NCBI RefSeq assembly: GCF_014596475.1
Contig: NZ_MECJ01000028.1
Coordinates: 186,001 to 250,000 of the forward strand
Origin: Streptomyces sp. CBMA152
GTDB taxonomy: Bacteria; Actinomycetota; Actinomycetes; Streptomycetales; Streptomycetaceae
Length of the DNA: 64,000 bases
Direction: 5' to 3'
A program made the translations under genes and the position numbers. This document shows positions 16,388 to 25,131 of this stretch, piece by piece; the first letter of the stretch is position 1, and each line of letters begins with the position of its first letter. Under the pieces are notes generated by a model. That model did no database searches. It saw nothing but the letters and a program-made list of their open reading frames with translations, and had not been told where the DNA came from.

Positions 16388-17779
16388 ATGAACGACATTG
16401 CGTACCGCATCGAGCACGACTCCATGGGCGAGGTGCGGGTCCCCGCGCACGCCAAGTGGCGGGCCCAGACCCAGCGGGCGGTGGAGAACTTCCCCGTCTC
16501 CGGGCAGCGTCTGGAGCGCGCCCACATCGAGGCGCTGGCCCGGATCAAGGCGGCCGCCGCCAAGGTCAACGCCGAACTCGGCGTGCTCGACAAGGACATC
16601 GCGGGCGCGATCCAGGAGGCGGCCGCCGAGGTCGCCGAGGGGCGCTGGGACGAGCACTTCCCGGTCGACGTCTTCCAGACCGGCTCGGGCACCTCGTCGA
16701 ACATGAACATGAACGAGGTCCTGGCGACGCTGGCGAGCGAGAAGCTCGGCCGGGGCGTCCACCCCAACGACCACGTCAACGCCTCGCAGTCCTCCAACGA
16801 CGTCTTCCCCTCCTCCATCCACATCGCCGCCACCGCCGCCGTCACCGGCGATCTGGTCCCGGCCCTGGACCACCTCGCCGAAGCGCTGGAGCGCAAGGCC
16901 GCCGAGTTCGCGGACGTGGTGAAGTCGGGGCGTACGCATCTCATGGACGCCACTCCCGTCACCCTGGGACAGGAGTTCGGCGGCTACGCGGCGGCGATGC
17001 GATACGGCGTGGAGCGGCTGCGGGCCTCGCTGCCCCGGCTCGCCGAACTCCCGCTCGGCGGCACCGCCGTGGGCACCGGGATCAATACCCCGCCCGGGTT
17101 CTCGGCGGCCGTGATCGCCGAGGTCGCGCGCGCCACCGGGCTGCCGCTCACCGAGGCCCGCGACCACTTCGAGGCACAGGGCGCGCGGGACGGCCTGGTG
17201 GAGACGTCCGGCCAGCTCCGCACCATCGGCGTCTCGCTCACCAAGATCTCCAACGATCTGCGCTGGATGGCGTCCGGGCCTCGTACGGGATTGGCCGAGA
17301 TCAGCCTTCCCGACCTCCAGCCGGGCTCCTCGATCATGCCCGGCAAGGTCAATCCGGTCATTCCGGAGGCCGTACTGATGGTCGCCGCGCAGGTCACCGG
17401 CAACGACGCCACGGTCGCGGCGGCGGGCGCGGCCGGCAACTTCGAGCTGAACGTGATGCTTCCGGTCATCGCCCGGAACCTGCTGGAGTCGGTGCGGCTG
17501 CTCGCCAACGTCTCCCGGCTGCTGGCGGACCGCACGGTCGACGGGATCACCGCGAACCGCGAGCGGGCCCGGGAGTACGCGGAGTCCTCGCCGTCGGTGG
17601 TCACCCCGCTCAACAAGTACATCGGATACGAGGAGGCCGCGAAGGTCGCCAAGAAGTCGCTGGCCGAGCGCAAGACGATCCGCGAGGTGGTGCTTGAGGG
17701 CGGTTACGTGGAGCGCGGCGACCTCACCGAGGCGCAGCTGGACGAGGCACTGGACGTCATGCGGATGACGCACCCCTGA
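16388..17779 (+). CDS. fumC: Class II fumarate hydratase
   Basis: Cofactor-free TCA-cycle fumarase of the aspartase/fumarase superfamily, 463 residues and homotetrameric in the family. The signature GSSIMPGKVNPV is intact, as are TGSGTSSNMNMNEVLA, NASQSSNDVFPSSIH and the catalytic-histidine region SGRTHLMDATPVTLGQEF. The ATG at 16388 follows CAGGAGG at 16372-16378. The oxygen-stable FumC beside an iron-sulfur fumarase 5 kb upstream gives the cell two enzymes with different oxygen and iron requirements. The DUF402 gene starts 59 bases downstream. Confidence 0.95.
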   Translation: MNDIAYRIEHDSMGEVRVPAHAKWRAQTQRAVENFPVSGQRLERAHIEALARIKAAAAKVNAELGVLDKDIAGAIQEAAAEVAEGRWDEHFPVDVFQTGSGTSSNMNMNEVLATLASEKLGRGVHPNDHVNASQSSNDVFPSSIHIAATAAVTGDLVPALDHLAEALERKAAEFADVVKSGRTHLMDATPVTLGQEFGGYAAAMRYGVERLRASLPRLAELPLGGTAVGTGINTPPGFSAAVIAEVARATGLPLTEARDHFEAQGARDGLVETSGQLRTIGVSLTKISNDLRWMASGPRTGLAEISLPDLQPGSSIMPGKVNPVIPEAVLMVAAQVTGNDATVAAAGAAGNFELNVMLPVIARNLLESVRLLANVSRLLADRTVDGITANRERAREYAESSPSVVTPLNKYIGYEEAAKVAKKSLAERKTIREVVLEGGYVERGDLTEAQLDEALDVMRMTHP

Positions 17780-17837
17780 CGAGCAGGTCGTGACCTGCAT
17801 CGCAGCGCCCCCTTGACCGTGCTCCTAAGATCTGCGC

Positions 17838-18512
17838 ATGACAGGTACCGGAGGCATGCACCACTGGGCGCCGGGGGACCAGATCCTCTGGCGCTACCGC
17901 GACCATGCCCCCGGTCCGAAGCGCGGGTTCCACATCTGCCGCCCGGTCACCGTCGTCCAGGACACCGACGAACTGCTCGCGGTGTGGATGGCGCCCGGCA
18001 CGGAGTGCGTCAAGCCGGTGCTCGCCGACGGCACGCCGGTGCACGAGGAGCCGCTGGCGACCCGGTACACCGCCCCGCGCACGACGGAGCGCGCGCGCTG
18101 GTTCGGCACCGGCGTGCTCAAGCTCGCGCGCCCCGGCGAGCCCTGGTCGGTCTGGCTGTTCTGGGAACGGGGCTGGCGCTTCAAGAGCTGGTACGTGAAC
18201 CTGGAGGAGCCGCGCACGCGGTGGTCGGACGGGATCGACTCCGAGGACCATTTTCTCGACATCTCCGTCTACCCGGACCGCAGTTGGCAGTGGCGGGACG
18301 AGGACGAGTTCGCGCAGGCCCAGCGGGTCGGGCTGATGGACGCGGCCCAGGCCCGGCGGGTGAGGGCGGCCGGGGCGGCGGCGGTCGATGTCATCAAGGC
18401 GTGGGGCGGGCCGTTCTCCCAGGGATGGGAGCAGTGGCGGCCCGATCCGCGCTGGCCTGTTCCGGTACTTCCGGCGGACTGGGATCGCACCCCGGCGCAT
18501 ATGCCGTCGTGA
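17838..18512 (+). CDS. DUF402 domain protein
   Basis: A 224-residue cytoplasmic protein. The DUF402 domain spans about residues 30-190, with the conserved WYVNLEEPRTRWSDGIDSEDHFLDISVYPD segment, which carries acidic metal-binding residues. Relatives include nucleoside diphosphate/triphosphate phosphatases (the SA1684/Ntdp family) and the FAU-1 RNA-binding group. A phosphatase role is therefore possible, not shown. The aromatic-rich WLFWERGWRFKSWYVN is typical of the actinomycete subgroup. It probably shares a transcript with fumC or has its own short promoter. Confidence 0.85.
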   Translation: MTGTGGMHHWAPGDQILWRYRDHAPGPKRGFHICRPVTVVQDTDELLAVWMAPGTECVKPVLADGTPVHEEPLATRYTAPRTTERARWFGTGVLKLARPGEPWSVWLFWERGWRFKSWYVNLEEPRTRWSDGIDSEDHFLDISVYPDRSWQWRDEDEFAQAQRVGLMDAAQARRVRAAGAAAVDVIKAWGGPFSQGWEQWRPDPRWPVPVLPADWDRTPAHMPS

Positions 18513-18517
18513 GACCC

Positions 18518-18548
18518 TTGATGCGCCCCCGGGGTTCAAACGTAGGAT
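18518..18548 (+). promoter_or_regulatory. Candidate sigma-HrdB promoter for the SpoIIE phosphatase gene
   Basis: TTGATG (18518-18523) and TAGGAT (18543-18548) resemble the -35 and -10 hexamers of the principal Streptomyces sigma factor, 19 bases apart. They lie just past the DUF402 stop codon and point toward the phosphatase gene. Confidence 0.4.
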
Positions 18549-18630
18549 CGTCCTCCGCAAGGCTGCGCATCAGCAACGAGGGAACCCAGGGCGCAAATTG
18601 ACCGTATGTCACTTCAAGGGGGGTCGAGAC

Positions 18631-18786
18631 GTGACCGGTGTCGCGGCCGCCCGGCGAATGGGGCCGTCCCCGCTCCGCAGGAGCCCGGGGACGGGTATAC
18701 CGCGTGAAGCGACTGCCTCGCGCATCCAAGACCTGCCCCCAGCACGGTGGATGTCTCACTCCGGACGGACGGAACCCGACGCGTGA
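18631..18786 (+). CDS. Possible small upstream gene overlapping the phosphatase start
   Basis: A 51-codon frame starting with GTG (VTGVAAARRMGPSP...), preceded by AAGGGGGG eight bases away and ending TGA at 18784-18786. The stop overlaps the phosphatase GTG start in a GTGA arrangement, as in translational coupling. The protein is basic, has no recognisable domain and could be a leader peptide. Support is limited to the ribosome-binding site and the overlap; it may be a chance frame. Confidence 0.35.
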   Translation: MTGVAAARRMGPSPLRRSPGTGIPREATASRIQDLPPARWMSHSGRTEPDA

Positions 18787-20840
18787 CGGAGCACCAGCCC
18801 ACTTCGCACGAGAGCCGGCAGCAGGACCAGCTGGCCCGGCCGCCAGAAGCGGCCCGACCGCGCCCGGACGAGCCGGGCGCGGGCTCCGCCGCGCCCGCCC
18901 CCGGGGCCGCGGACCGGACGGGCGTACGGCGGGGAGCGGCCCGCGCGGCCACCGCGTCCGTGTCCGTGCCCGGCCAGCCCGACCCCGGCGCCCGTGACCT
19001 CGCCCGCGACTCCGGCACGGGAGCCCCGACAGGCGGGGGCTTCTCCGGCACCCCCGGCGGCGGCTCCGCAGGCTCCGGCGGCGACAGCGGCGGCGGGAAC
19101 CCGCCGGGCGGCGAGAGCGCGGCCGTGGCCCGCCGCGAGGGCGACCGGCTGCGGTTCGTGGGCGCCGCGACCCGGCGGATCGCGCGCGGCATCGACCTCG
19201 ACGAGATCGTGCTGGGGCTGTGCCGGGCCACCGTGCCGACCTTCTCCGACGCGATACTCGTGCATCTTCGCGACCCGCTCCCGGTCGGTGACGAGCGCCC
19301 AGCCAGCCCCTTCGTGCTGCGACTGCGCCGTACCGACCGGCTGCGTTTAGTCGATGAATCGCTTCAGGAGCCGGAGGCGATCGACGCCCTGTCGCTGCTG
19401 AACGCGCAGACGGATCTGACCCCGGCCGCCGAGCTCTGCGAGGTGCGCACCGGCGGCGCGCTCGCCGAGGTGCTGCGCGGGGTGCGGCCGGTCTTCGGCG
19501 ACTCCGTGCCCGCCCGGCTCGCCCTCGCCGAACTGCTCGGCCCCGACCGTCCGGTCCCCGCGGGCCACCGGACCATACTCGCCCCGCTCCGGGGCAGGCG
19601 CCGCGTCATCGGCGCCGCCGTCTTCGTGCGCGGCCTGGAGCGGCCCGCCTTCGAGGCCAACGACCTGCTGGTCGCCGCCCAGTTGGCGACGCACACGGCC
19701 CTCGGCATCGACAAGGCCGTCCTGTACGGGCGCGAGGCGTACATCGCCGACGAGCTCCAGCGGACCATGCTGCCCGACTCGCTGCCCCAGCCGACCGGCG
19801 TCCGCCTCGCCTCCCGCTACCTCCCGGCCGCCGAGACCGCCCGGGTCGGCGGCGACTGGTACGACGCGATCCCGCTGCCCGGCAGCCGGGTCGCGCTCGT
19901 CGTCGGCGACGTCATGGGCCACTCGATGACCTCGGCCGCGATCATGGGCCAGCTGCGCACCACCGCGCAGACCCTGGCCGGGCTCGACCTGCCGCCGCAG
20001 GAGGTGCTGCACCACCTCGACGAGCAGGCCCAGCGCCTCGGCACCGACCGCATGGCGACCTGCATGTACGCGGTGTACGACCCGGTCGCCCACCGCATCA
20101 CCATCGCCAACGCCGGACATCCGCCGCCGGTCCTGCTCCATCTGGGCGGGCGCGCGGAGGTGCTGCGGGTGCCTCCGGGCGCGCCGATCGGCGTGGGCGG
20201 GGTCGACTTCGAGGCGGTCGAGCTGGACGCCCCGGCGGGCGCCACCCTGCTCCTCTACACGGACGGGCTCGTGGAGTCCCGGCTGCGGGACGTGTGGACC
20301 GGCATCGAGCAGCTGCGCGAGCGGCTGGCCGCGACCGCCCAGCTCACCGGCCCGGACCACTCGCCACCCCTGGAGGCGCTCTGCGACGACGTCCTGGACA
20401 TGCTGGGCCCCGGCGACCGCGACGACGACATCGCGCTCCTCGCGGCCCGCTTCGACGGAATCGCGCCGTCCGATGTGGCGTACTGGTTCCTGGACCCGGA
20501 GGACTCGGCCCCCGGCCGGGCCCGCCGCCTGGCCCGCCGGGCCCTTGAGCGCTGGGATCTCGGCGAGCTCACGGACTCGGTGGAACTGCTGGTCAGCGAG
20601 GTCGTCACCAACGCCGTGCGGTACGCGGAGCGGCCGGTCACCCTGCGCCTGCTCAAGACCGACGTGCTGCGCTGCGAGGTCGGCGACGACTCCCCGCAGC
20701 TGCCCCGCCAGCGCCGGGCGCGCGACACCGACGAGGGCGGGCGCGGGCTGTTCCTGGTGAACCGGCTGGCCAGGCGGTGGGGCGCGACCCGGCTCTCCGG
20801 CGGCAAAGTGGTCTGGTTCGAGCTGCCCACCCCTACGTAA
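18783..20840 (+). CDS. GAF-SpoIIE PP2C phosphatase with RsbW-like ATPase domain
   Basis: A 685-residue soluble regulator. A Pro/Gly/Ala-rich disordered N-terminus reaches about residue 115. A GAF sensor domain (about 120-305) follows, then a SpoIIE-type PP2C phosphatase (about 320-540) with GGDWYDAIPLPGSRVALVVGDVMGHS and HPPPVLLHLGGRAEV. The C-terminus is a HATPase_c domain of the anti-sigma type (about 560-685: LLVSEVVTNAVRYA, DEGGRGLFLVNRLA). Such proteins control anti-sigma/anti-anti-sigma partner switches. The chosen GTG (18783) overlaps a small upstream frame; an ATG at 18747 is an alternative. A TTA leucine codon at 19347-19349 makes translation dependent on bldA tRNA. Confidence 0.9.
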   Translation: MTEHQPTSHESRQQDQLARPPEAARPRPDEPGAGSAAPAPGAADRTGVRRGAARAATASVSVPGQPDPGARDLARDSGTGAPTGGGFSGTPGGGSAGSGGDSGGGNPPGGESAAVARREGDRLRFVGAATRRIARGIDLDEIVLGLCRATVPTFSDAILVHLRDPLPVGDERPASPFVLRLRRTDRLRLVDESLQEPEAIDALSLLNAQTDLTPAAELCEVRTGGALAEVLRGVRPVFGDSVPARLALAELLGPDRPVPAGHRTILAPLRGRRRVIGAAVFVRGLERPAFEANDLLVAAQLATHTALGIDKAVLYGREAYIADELQRTMLPDSLPQPTGVRLASRYLPAAETARVGGDWYDAIPLPGSRVALVVGDVMGHSMTSAAIMGQLRTTAQTLAGLDLPPQEVLHHLDEQAQRLGTDRMATCMYAVYDPVAHRITIANAGHPPPVLLHLGGRAEVLRVPPGAPIGVGGVDFEAVELDAPAGATLLLYTDGLVESRLRDVWTGIEQLRERLAATAQLTGPDHSPPLEALCDDVLDMLGPGDRDDDIALLAARFDGIAPSDVAYWFLDPEDSAPGRARRLARRALERWDLGELTDSVELLVSEVVTNAVRYAERPVTLRLLKTDVLRCEVGDDSPQLPRQRRARDTDEGGRGLFLVNRLARRWGATRLSGGKVVWFELPTPT

Positions 20841-20964
20841 GGACCCTGTCCGTACTTAGGCCAAGACTGGACCGGGTCCAAGTGTTGCCGACACCCCGTC
20901 GGCGGAGTTGACTGGCGTCGTGGACGAAGCGACCTCATAGACCCCACGCGACGGGAGAACGCTC

Positions 20965-22425
20965 GTGTCGGACGCACCCCAGACCCCGTACACGACCAAC
21001 AACGTCGGTATCCCGGTGGAGAGCGACGAGCACTCGCTCACCATCGGGCACACCGGACCGATCCTGCTCCAGGACCACTACCTCATCGAGAAGATGGCCC
21101 AGTTCAACCGGGAACGGGTGCCCGAGCGGGTGGTCCACGCGAAGGGCGCGGGTGCGTACGGCACGTTCGAAGTCACCAACGACGTAAGCCAGTTCAGCAA
21201 GGCCGACCTCTTCCAGCCGGGCAAACGCACCGAGATGCTGGCCCGCTTCTCGACCGTCGCCGGTGAGCAGGGCTCCCCCGACACCTGGCGCGACCCGCGC
21301 GGCTTCGCCCTCAAGTTCTATACGGAACACGGCAATTACGACCTGGTCGGCAACAACACGCCGGTCTTCTTCGTCCGCGACCCGCAGAAGTTCCAGGACT
21401 TCATCCGCTCGCAGAAGCGCCGCCCGGACAACGGGCTGCGCGACCACGACATGCAATGGGACTTCTGGACGCTGTCCCCCGAGTCGGCGCACATGGTGAC
21501 CTGGCTGATGGGCGACCGGGGCATCCCGAGGACCTACCGCCACATGAACGGCTACTCCTCGCACACCTATCTGTGGGTGAACGGCGGCGGCGAGCGGTTC
21601 TGGGTCAAGTACCACATGAAGACCGACCAGGGCATCGAGTTCTACACCCAGACCGAGGCCGACGACATGGCGGGCCGCGACGCCGACGTCCACCGCCGCG
21701 ATCTGTACGACTCGATCAACTCCGGGAACGCGCCGAGCTGGACGATGAACGTGCAGGTCATGCCGTTCGACGACGCTCCGGACTACCGCTTCAACCCGTT
21801 CGACCTGACCAAGGTGTGGCCGCACGGCGACTACCCGCTGATCGAGGTCGGCCGGATGACGCTGAACAAGAACCCCGAGGACTACTTCGTCCACATCGAG
21901 CAGGCCGCCTTCGAGCCGTCCAACATGGTGCCGGGCATCGGCCCGTCCCCCGACAAGATGCTGCTCGGCCGGCTCTTCTCCTACCCGGACACCCACCGCT
22001 ACCGGATCGGCCCCAACTACTCCCAGCTGCCGCCCAACCGGGCCCGCTCGCAGGTCAACTCGTACGCGAAGGACGGGCCCATGCGCTACGAGCCCGCCCG
22101 CACCGGCGCGCCGTACGCGCCCAACTCCTACGGCGGCCCGGCGGCGGCCACCGAGCGGTTCGGCGACATCGCCGGGTGGCAGGCGTCCGGCGAGATGGTC
22201 CGCGAGGCGTACCAGCTGCACCGCGAGGACGACGACTGGGGCCAGGCGGGCACCCAGGTGCGCCAGGTGCTCGACGACGCCGCGCGCGAGCGGCTGGTGG
22301 GCAATATCGCGGGCCACCTCAAGGACGGCGTGAGCAGGCCCGTCCTGGACCGCGCGATCCAGTACTGGCGCAATGTCGACAAGGCGCTCGGCGACCGGGT
22401 CGCCACGGCGGTCAACGGGACCTGA
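20965..22425 (+). CDS. katA: Monofunctional heme catalase
   Basis: Cytosolic small-subunit (clade 3) catalase that dismutates hydrogen peroxide; 486 residues match the class. The catalytic histidine is H58 (ERVVHAKGAGAYG) and the distal asparagine is in YDLVGNNTPVFF (N131). The proximal heme tyrosine lies in RLFSYPDTHRYRIG near residue 340. The GTG start follows GGGAGA. The gene stands alone, ended by the hairpin at 22442-22474. No Fur-type catR regulator is adjacent. The window also carries OxyR-AhpCD 11 kb away, so peroxide defence is well represented. The symbol follows the common Streptomyces usage. Confidence 0.94.
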   Translation: MSDAPQTPYTTNNVGIPVESDEHSLTIGHTGPILLQDHYLIEKMAQFNRERVPERVVHAKGAGAYGTFEVTNDVSQFSKADLFQPGKRTEMLARFSTVAGEQGSPDTWRDPRGFALKFYTEHGNYDLVGNNTPVFFVRDPQKFQDFIRSQKRRPDNGLRDHDMQWDFWTLSPESAHMVTWLMGDRGIPRTYRHMNGYSSHTYLWVNGGGERFWVKYHMKTDQGIEFYTQTEADDMAGRDADVHRRDLYDSINSGNAPSWTMNVQVMPFDDAPDYRFNPFDLTKVWPHGDYPLIEVGRMTLNKNPEDYFVHIEQAAFEPSNMVPGIGPSPDKMLLGRLFSYPDTHRYRIGPNYSQLPPNRARSQVNSYAKDGPMRYEPARTGAPYAPNSYGGPAAATERFGDIAGWQASGEMVREAYQLHREDDDWGQAGTQVRQVLDDAARERLVGNIAGHLKDGVSRPVLDRAIQYWRNVDKALGDRVATAVNGT

Positions 22426-22441
22426 CGCCAGCTGATACGAG

Positions 22442-22474
22442 GACGGCCCCCGCCGGGGAAGGGCGGGGGCCGTC
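22442..22474. terminator. Terminator after catalase
   Basis: Perfect 13-bp stem GACGGCCCCCGCC (22442-22454) with 22462-22474 and a 7-base loop, between the convergent catalase and penicillin-binding protein genes. Confidence 0.8.
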
Positions 22475-22490
22475 GTCGTGTGCAAGGGCG

Positions 22491-24872
22491 CTAGGGCAGC
22501 GTGCCGCCGCCTTGTGTCGGGTCGGCCGTGCCGCCGCCGGGTCCGGCGGTCGTGCCGCCGTTGGCCTGGCCGGTGGTGGTCCCGCCGTTGGCCTGCCCGG
22601 TGGTCGTGCCGCCGTTGGCCTGCCCGGTGGTCGTGCCGCCGTTGGCCTGGCCCGTACTGGTCCCGCCGTTGGCCTGCCCGGTGCTCGTCCCGCCGGTCGT
22701 GGGCGACTTGGTCGGGGTGTGGGTCGGGCTGTGCGTGGGGGACTTGGTCGGATCCTTGCTCGGGGTGTGCGACGGCGTGTTGGACGGAGTGTGCGACGGC
22801 GTGTTGGAGGGGACGACCTCGTCCGGCTGGACGGCGGCGCCCTGGTCGGTGTTCAGGTCGAACTTGGAGTCGTCGCTGCCGACCGCGTCGAAGGTGTACG
22901 CGGACCAGATCTTCGCCGGGAGGCCGCCACCGTTGACCCGGCCATCGGTGCCGGCCGCGTCGGTGAGGGGGACCTGACTGCCCTTGCCGACCGTGACGTC
23001 CTTGCCGTCGACCTTGATCGTGCGGGGACCCGCGGCCTCGCCCCACAGGCCGACCGAGGTGACCAGGGACGGGGTGTAGCCGGTGAACCAGGCCGACTTG
23101 TTGTCGTCGGAGGTACCGGTCTTGCCCGCGACCGGCTGCCCGTCCCGGTTCGGCGCGTCCCGCACCGAGGTCTTGGCCGTACCGTCGTCGACCACACCGG
23201 TGAGCACCGAGGTGACGGAGTCGGCCGCCTCCCGGCTGATCACCTGGTCGCCGATCGGGTCCGGCTTGTTGTACTTGGCCACCTTGTGCGTCGCCGACTT
23301 GACGATGGACGGCGTGACCAGCTTGCCGTGGTTGTCGAGCGTGGCGTACGCGCCGGCCATCTCCATCGGGCTCGCGCCGTAGGAGCCCAGGGTCATGGAG
23401 GGCTCGGCACTGACGCCCTTCATGTGGTTGAGGCCGAGCGCGACGGCCGTGTCCCGCAGCTTGGGCAGCCCCACGTCCACGCCCATCTGGGCGAAGACGC
23501 TGTTCACGGACTTGTTCATCGCCGTCTGGACGGTGATAGGGCCGTAGCTCATGTCGTCTTCGTTGGGCGGGTTGTAGCTCTTGCCGCCGTCACCCTTCAC
23601 CGGCCGCTTGCTGTCACCGTTGTAGATGGTGCTGGCCTTGATCTCCTTGCCGTCCTGCGTCTCGGACTTGTTGTTGAGCGCGGCGGCGAGGATCAGCGGC
23701 TTGAAGGTCGAGGCGGGCTGGTAGGCGGCCGTCCTCGCGTTGCTGAGCTGGTGCTTCATATAGTCCTGGCCGCCGTACAGGGCGACGACCGAACCGGTCT
23801 TCGGGTCGACCGAGACGGCGCCCGCCTGGATGTCCTGGTCGACCTTGCGCTTCTTGTCGAGCTTGCTGGTCAGCTCCTGCTTGACCGCGCCCTCAAGGAG
23901 AGCCTGCTTCTTGGGGTCGATGTTGAGCGTGATGGTCCAGCCGCCCTTGGCCAGGTCCGCCTCGCTGATGCCGTTGCGCACCAGCTCGGCCTTGGCCGCC
24001 TGCACGAAGTAGCCGGTCTGGCCCTCCATGCCGGGGTCGGGCTTGGGCTCCATGGGCGTCGGGAACTTCATCCCCGCCCGCTGGGCCGCATCCAGCTCAT
24101 TCATCTTGACCATGTTGTCGAGGACGTAGTTCCAGCGGGCCGTCACCAGCTTCTTGCCGGTCTCCGAGGCCACCGCCCAGTCGTACTGGCTGGGGGCCTG
24201 GAGCAGCGCCGCGAGGTAGGCGCCCTGCTCGGTGGTCAGCTTGGAGGAGTCGACCCCGTAGTACGCCTGCGCCGCGGCCTGGATGCCGTAGGCGTTGCGG
24301 CCGTAGTAGCTGGTGTTGATGTACCCGGCCAGGATCTCCTTCTTGTCGTACTTCTGGTCGACCTTGAGGGAGATCACCAGCTCCTTGAGCTTGCGGGTGA
24401 CCGTCTGGTCCTGGCTGAGGTAGAAGTTCTTGACGTACTGCTGGGTGATGGTCGAGCCACCCTGCTTGCCCTTGCCGGACAGGGTGTTGAGCAGACCTCG
24501 GGCGGTGCCCCTGAAGTCGACGCCGGAGTCCTTGTAGAAGGACATGTTCTCGGCGGCCACGAAGTCCAGCTGGACCTTCTCGGGGATCTTGTCGAGCCCG
24601 ACGACCTCACGGTTGAGCTGCCCGGTGCGAGCGATGATCTTGCCGTTGGAGAGCTTGTAGACGTTGCTCTCCAACTGCGCCGCCGCGTTCGCCTTCGGGA
24701 TCGGCGTCATCAGATAGATGATGTAGAAGCCGCCCATGACCAGCAGGATGAACCCGAAGAACGCGCCGAGCATCTTCTTCCAGGTGAAGAGCCTGCGTAT
24801 CCGCCCGCCCTTCTTCTGCTGGTCCCGGCGCGCACCGCGCTGCCGGGCCCGCCGCTCTTCCGCTCGGCCCAT
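22491..24872 (-). CDS. Class A penicillin-binding protein (transglycosylase/transpeptidase)
   Basis: Bifunctional peptidoglycan synthase, 793 residues. A basic cytoplasmic tail is followed by one membrane helix at about 34-54. The glycosyltransferase domain (about 70-260) has Glu108 (AAENMSFYKDSG), GGSTITQQYVKNFYL and RKLKELVISLK. The transpeptidase domain (about 345-660) has the active-site S388-x-x-K391 (PASTFKP), S455-V-N and K584-T-G. The catalytic EDxxFxxHxG glycosyltransferase motif reads ENxxFxxDxG here. A long low-complexity tail follows: SHTPSNTPSHTPS-type Ser/Thr/Pro repeats, then near-identical nine-residue GGTTTGQAN units. It probably spans or decorates the wall. Confidence 0.93.
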   Translation of the reverse strand: MGRAEERRARQRGARRDQQKKGGRIRRLFTWKKMLGAFFGFILLVMGGFYIIYLMTPIPKANAAAQLESNVYKLSNGKIIARTGQLNREVVGLDKIPEKVQLDFVAAENMSFYKDSGVDFRGTARGLLNTLSGKGKQGGSTITQQYVKNFYLSQDQTVTRKLKELVISLKVDQKYDKKEILAGYINTSYYGRNAYGIQAAAQAYYGVDSSKLTTEQGAYLAALLQAPSQYDWAVASETGKKLVTARWNYVLDNMVKMNELDAAQRAGMKFPTPMEPKPDPGMEGQTGYFVQAAKAELVRNGISEADLAKGGWTITLNIDPKKQALLEGAVKQELTSKLDKKRKVDQDIQAGAVSVDPKTGSVVALYGGQDYMKHQLSNARTAAYQPASTFKPLILAAALNNKSETQDGKEIKASTIYNGDSKRPVKGDGGKSYNPPNEDDMSYGPITVQTAMNKSVNSVFAQMGVDVGLPKLRDTAVALGLNHMKGVSAEPSMTLGSYGASPMEMAGAYATLDNHGKLVTPSIVKSATHKVAKYNKPDPIGDQVISREAADSVTSVLTGVVDDGTAKTSVRDAPNRDGQPVAGKTGTSDDNKSAWFTGYTPSLVTSVGLWGEAAGPRTIKVDGKDVTVGKGSQVPLTDAAGTDGRVNGGGLPAKIWSAYTFDAVGSDDSKFDLNTDQGAAVQPDEVVPSNTPSHTPSNTPSHTPSKDPTKSPTHSPTHTPTKSPTTGGTSTGQANGGTSTGQANGGTTTGQANGGTTTGQANGGTTTGQANGGTTAGPGGGTADPTQGGGTLP
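22551..22691 (-). repeat. 27-base tandem repeats in the PBP C-terminal tail
   Basis: Five near-identical 27-base units encoding GGTTTGQAN or GGTSTGQAN, plus a partial sixth, at the 3' end of the penicillin-binding protein gene. Copy number is likely variable between strains. Confidence 0.85.
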
Positions 24873-25090
24873 AACCTCAGTCGCTCGCCTTCTTGACTCG
24901 CCAGATCAGCTCAGAAAACTAACACCGCACGTACGGACAAAGAGGAGCCGATCACGTCTTTTCCGTACGTGACAATCAGCACCCGGTCCATGGGAACCGA
25001 CTGCCAAACGGTGTACAAGGTTGCCAGACCTTTGGATCCTGCCCGTTTTTGCCAGGGAATGTCATGCTCGCCGGGTCACTATGCACGGGG

Positions 25091-25111
25091 GGTATACACA
25101 CCGCGTATACC
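25091..25111. promoter_or_regulatory. Probable PadR operator in the ABC-operon promoter
   Basis: GGTATAC-N7-GTATACC, a perfect 7-bp inverted repeat 20 bases upstream of the first start codon of the operon. It is AT-rich compared with its surroundings and is followed by CTAGTGCGTATAG. Position and dyad symmetry suit autoregulation by the PadR protein encoded third in the operon. Confidence 0.6.
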
Positions 25112-25131
25112 TAGTGCGTATAGTCGTCGGC

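Noticed and set aside
18694..18701. GGTATACC palindrome upstream of the phosphatase gene, similar to the PadR operator arm
   Set aside because: It lacks the N7-spaced second arm and is short enough to occur by chance.
20841..20964. CatR/Fur-type operator in front of the catalase gene
   Set aside because: No convincing dyad of the expected type and no adjacent Fur-family gene.
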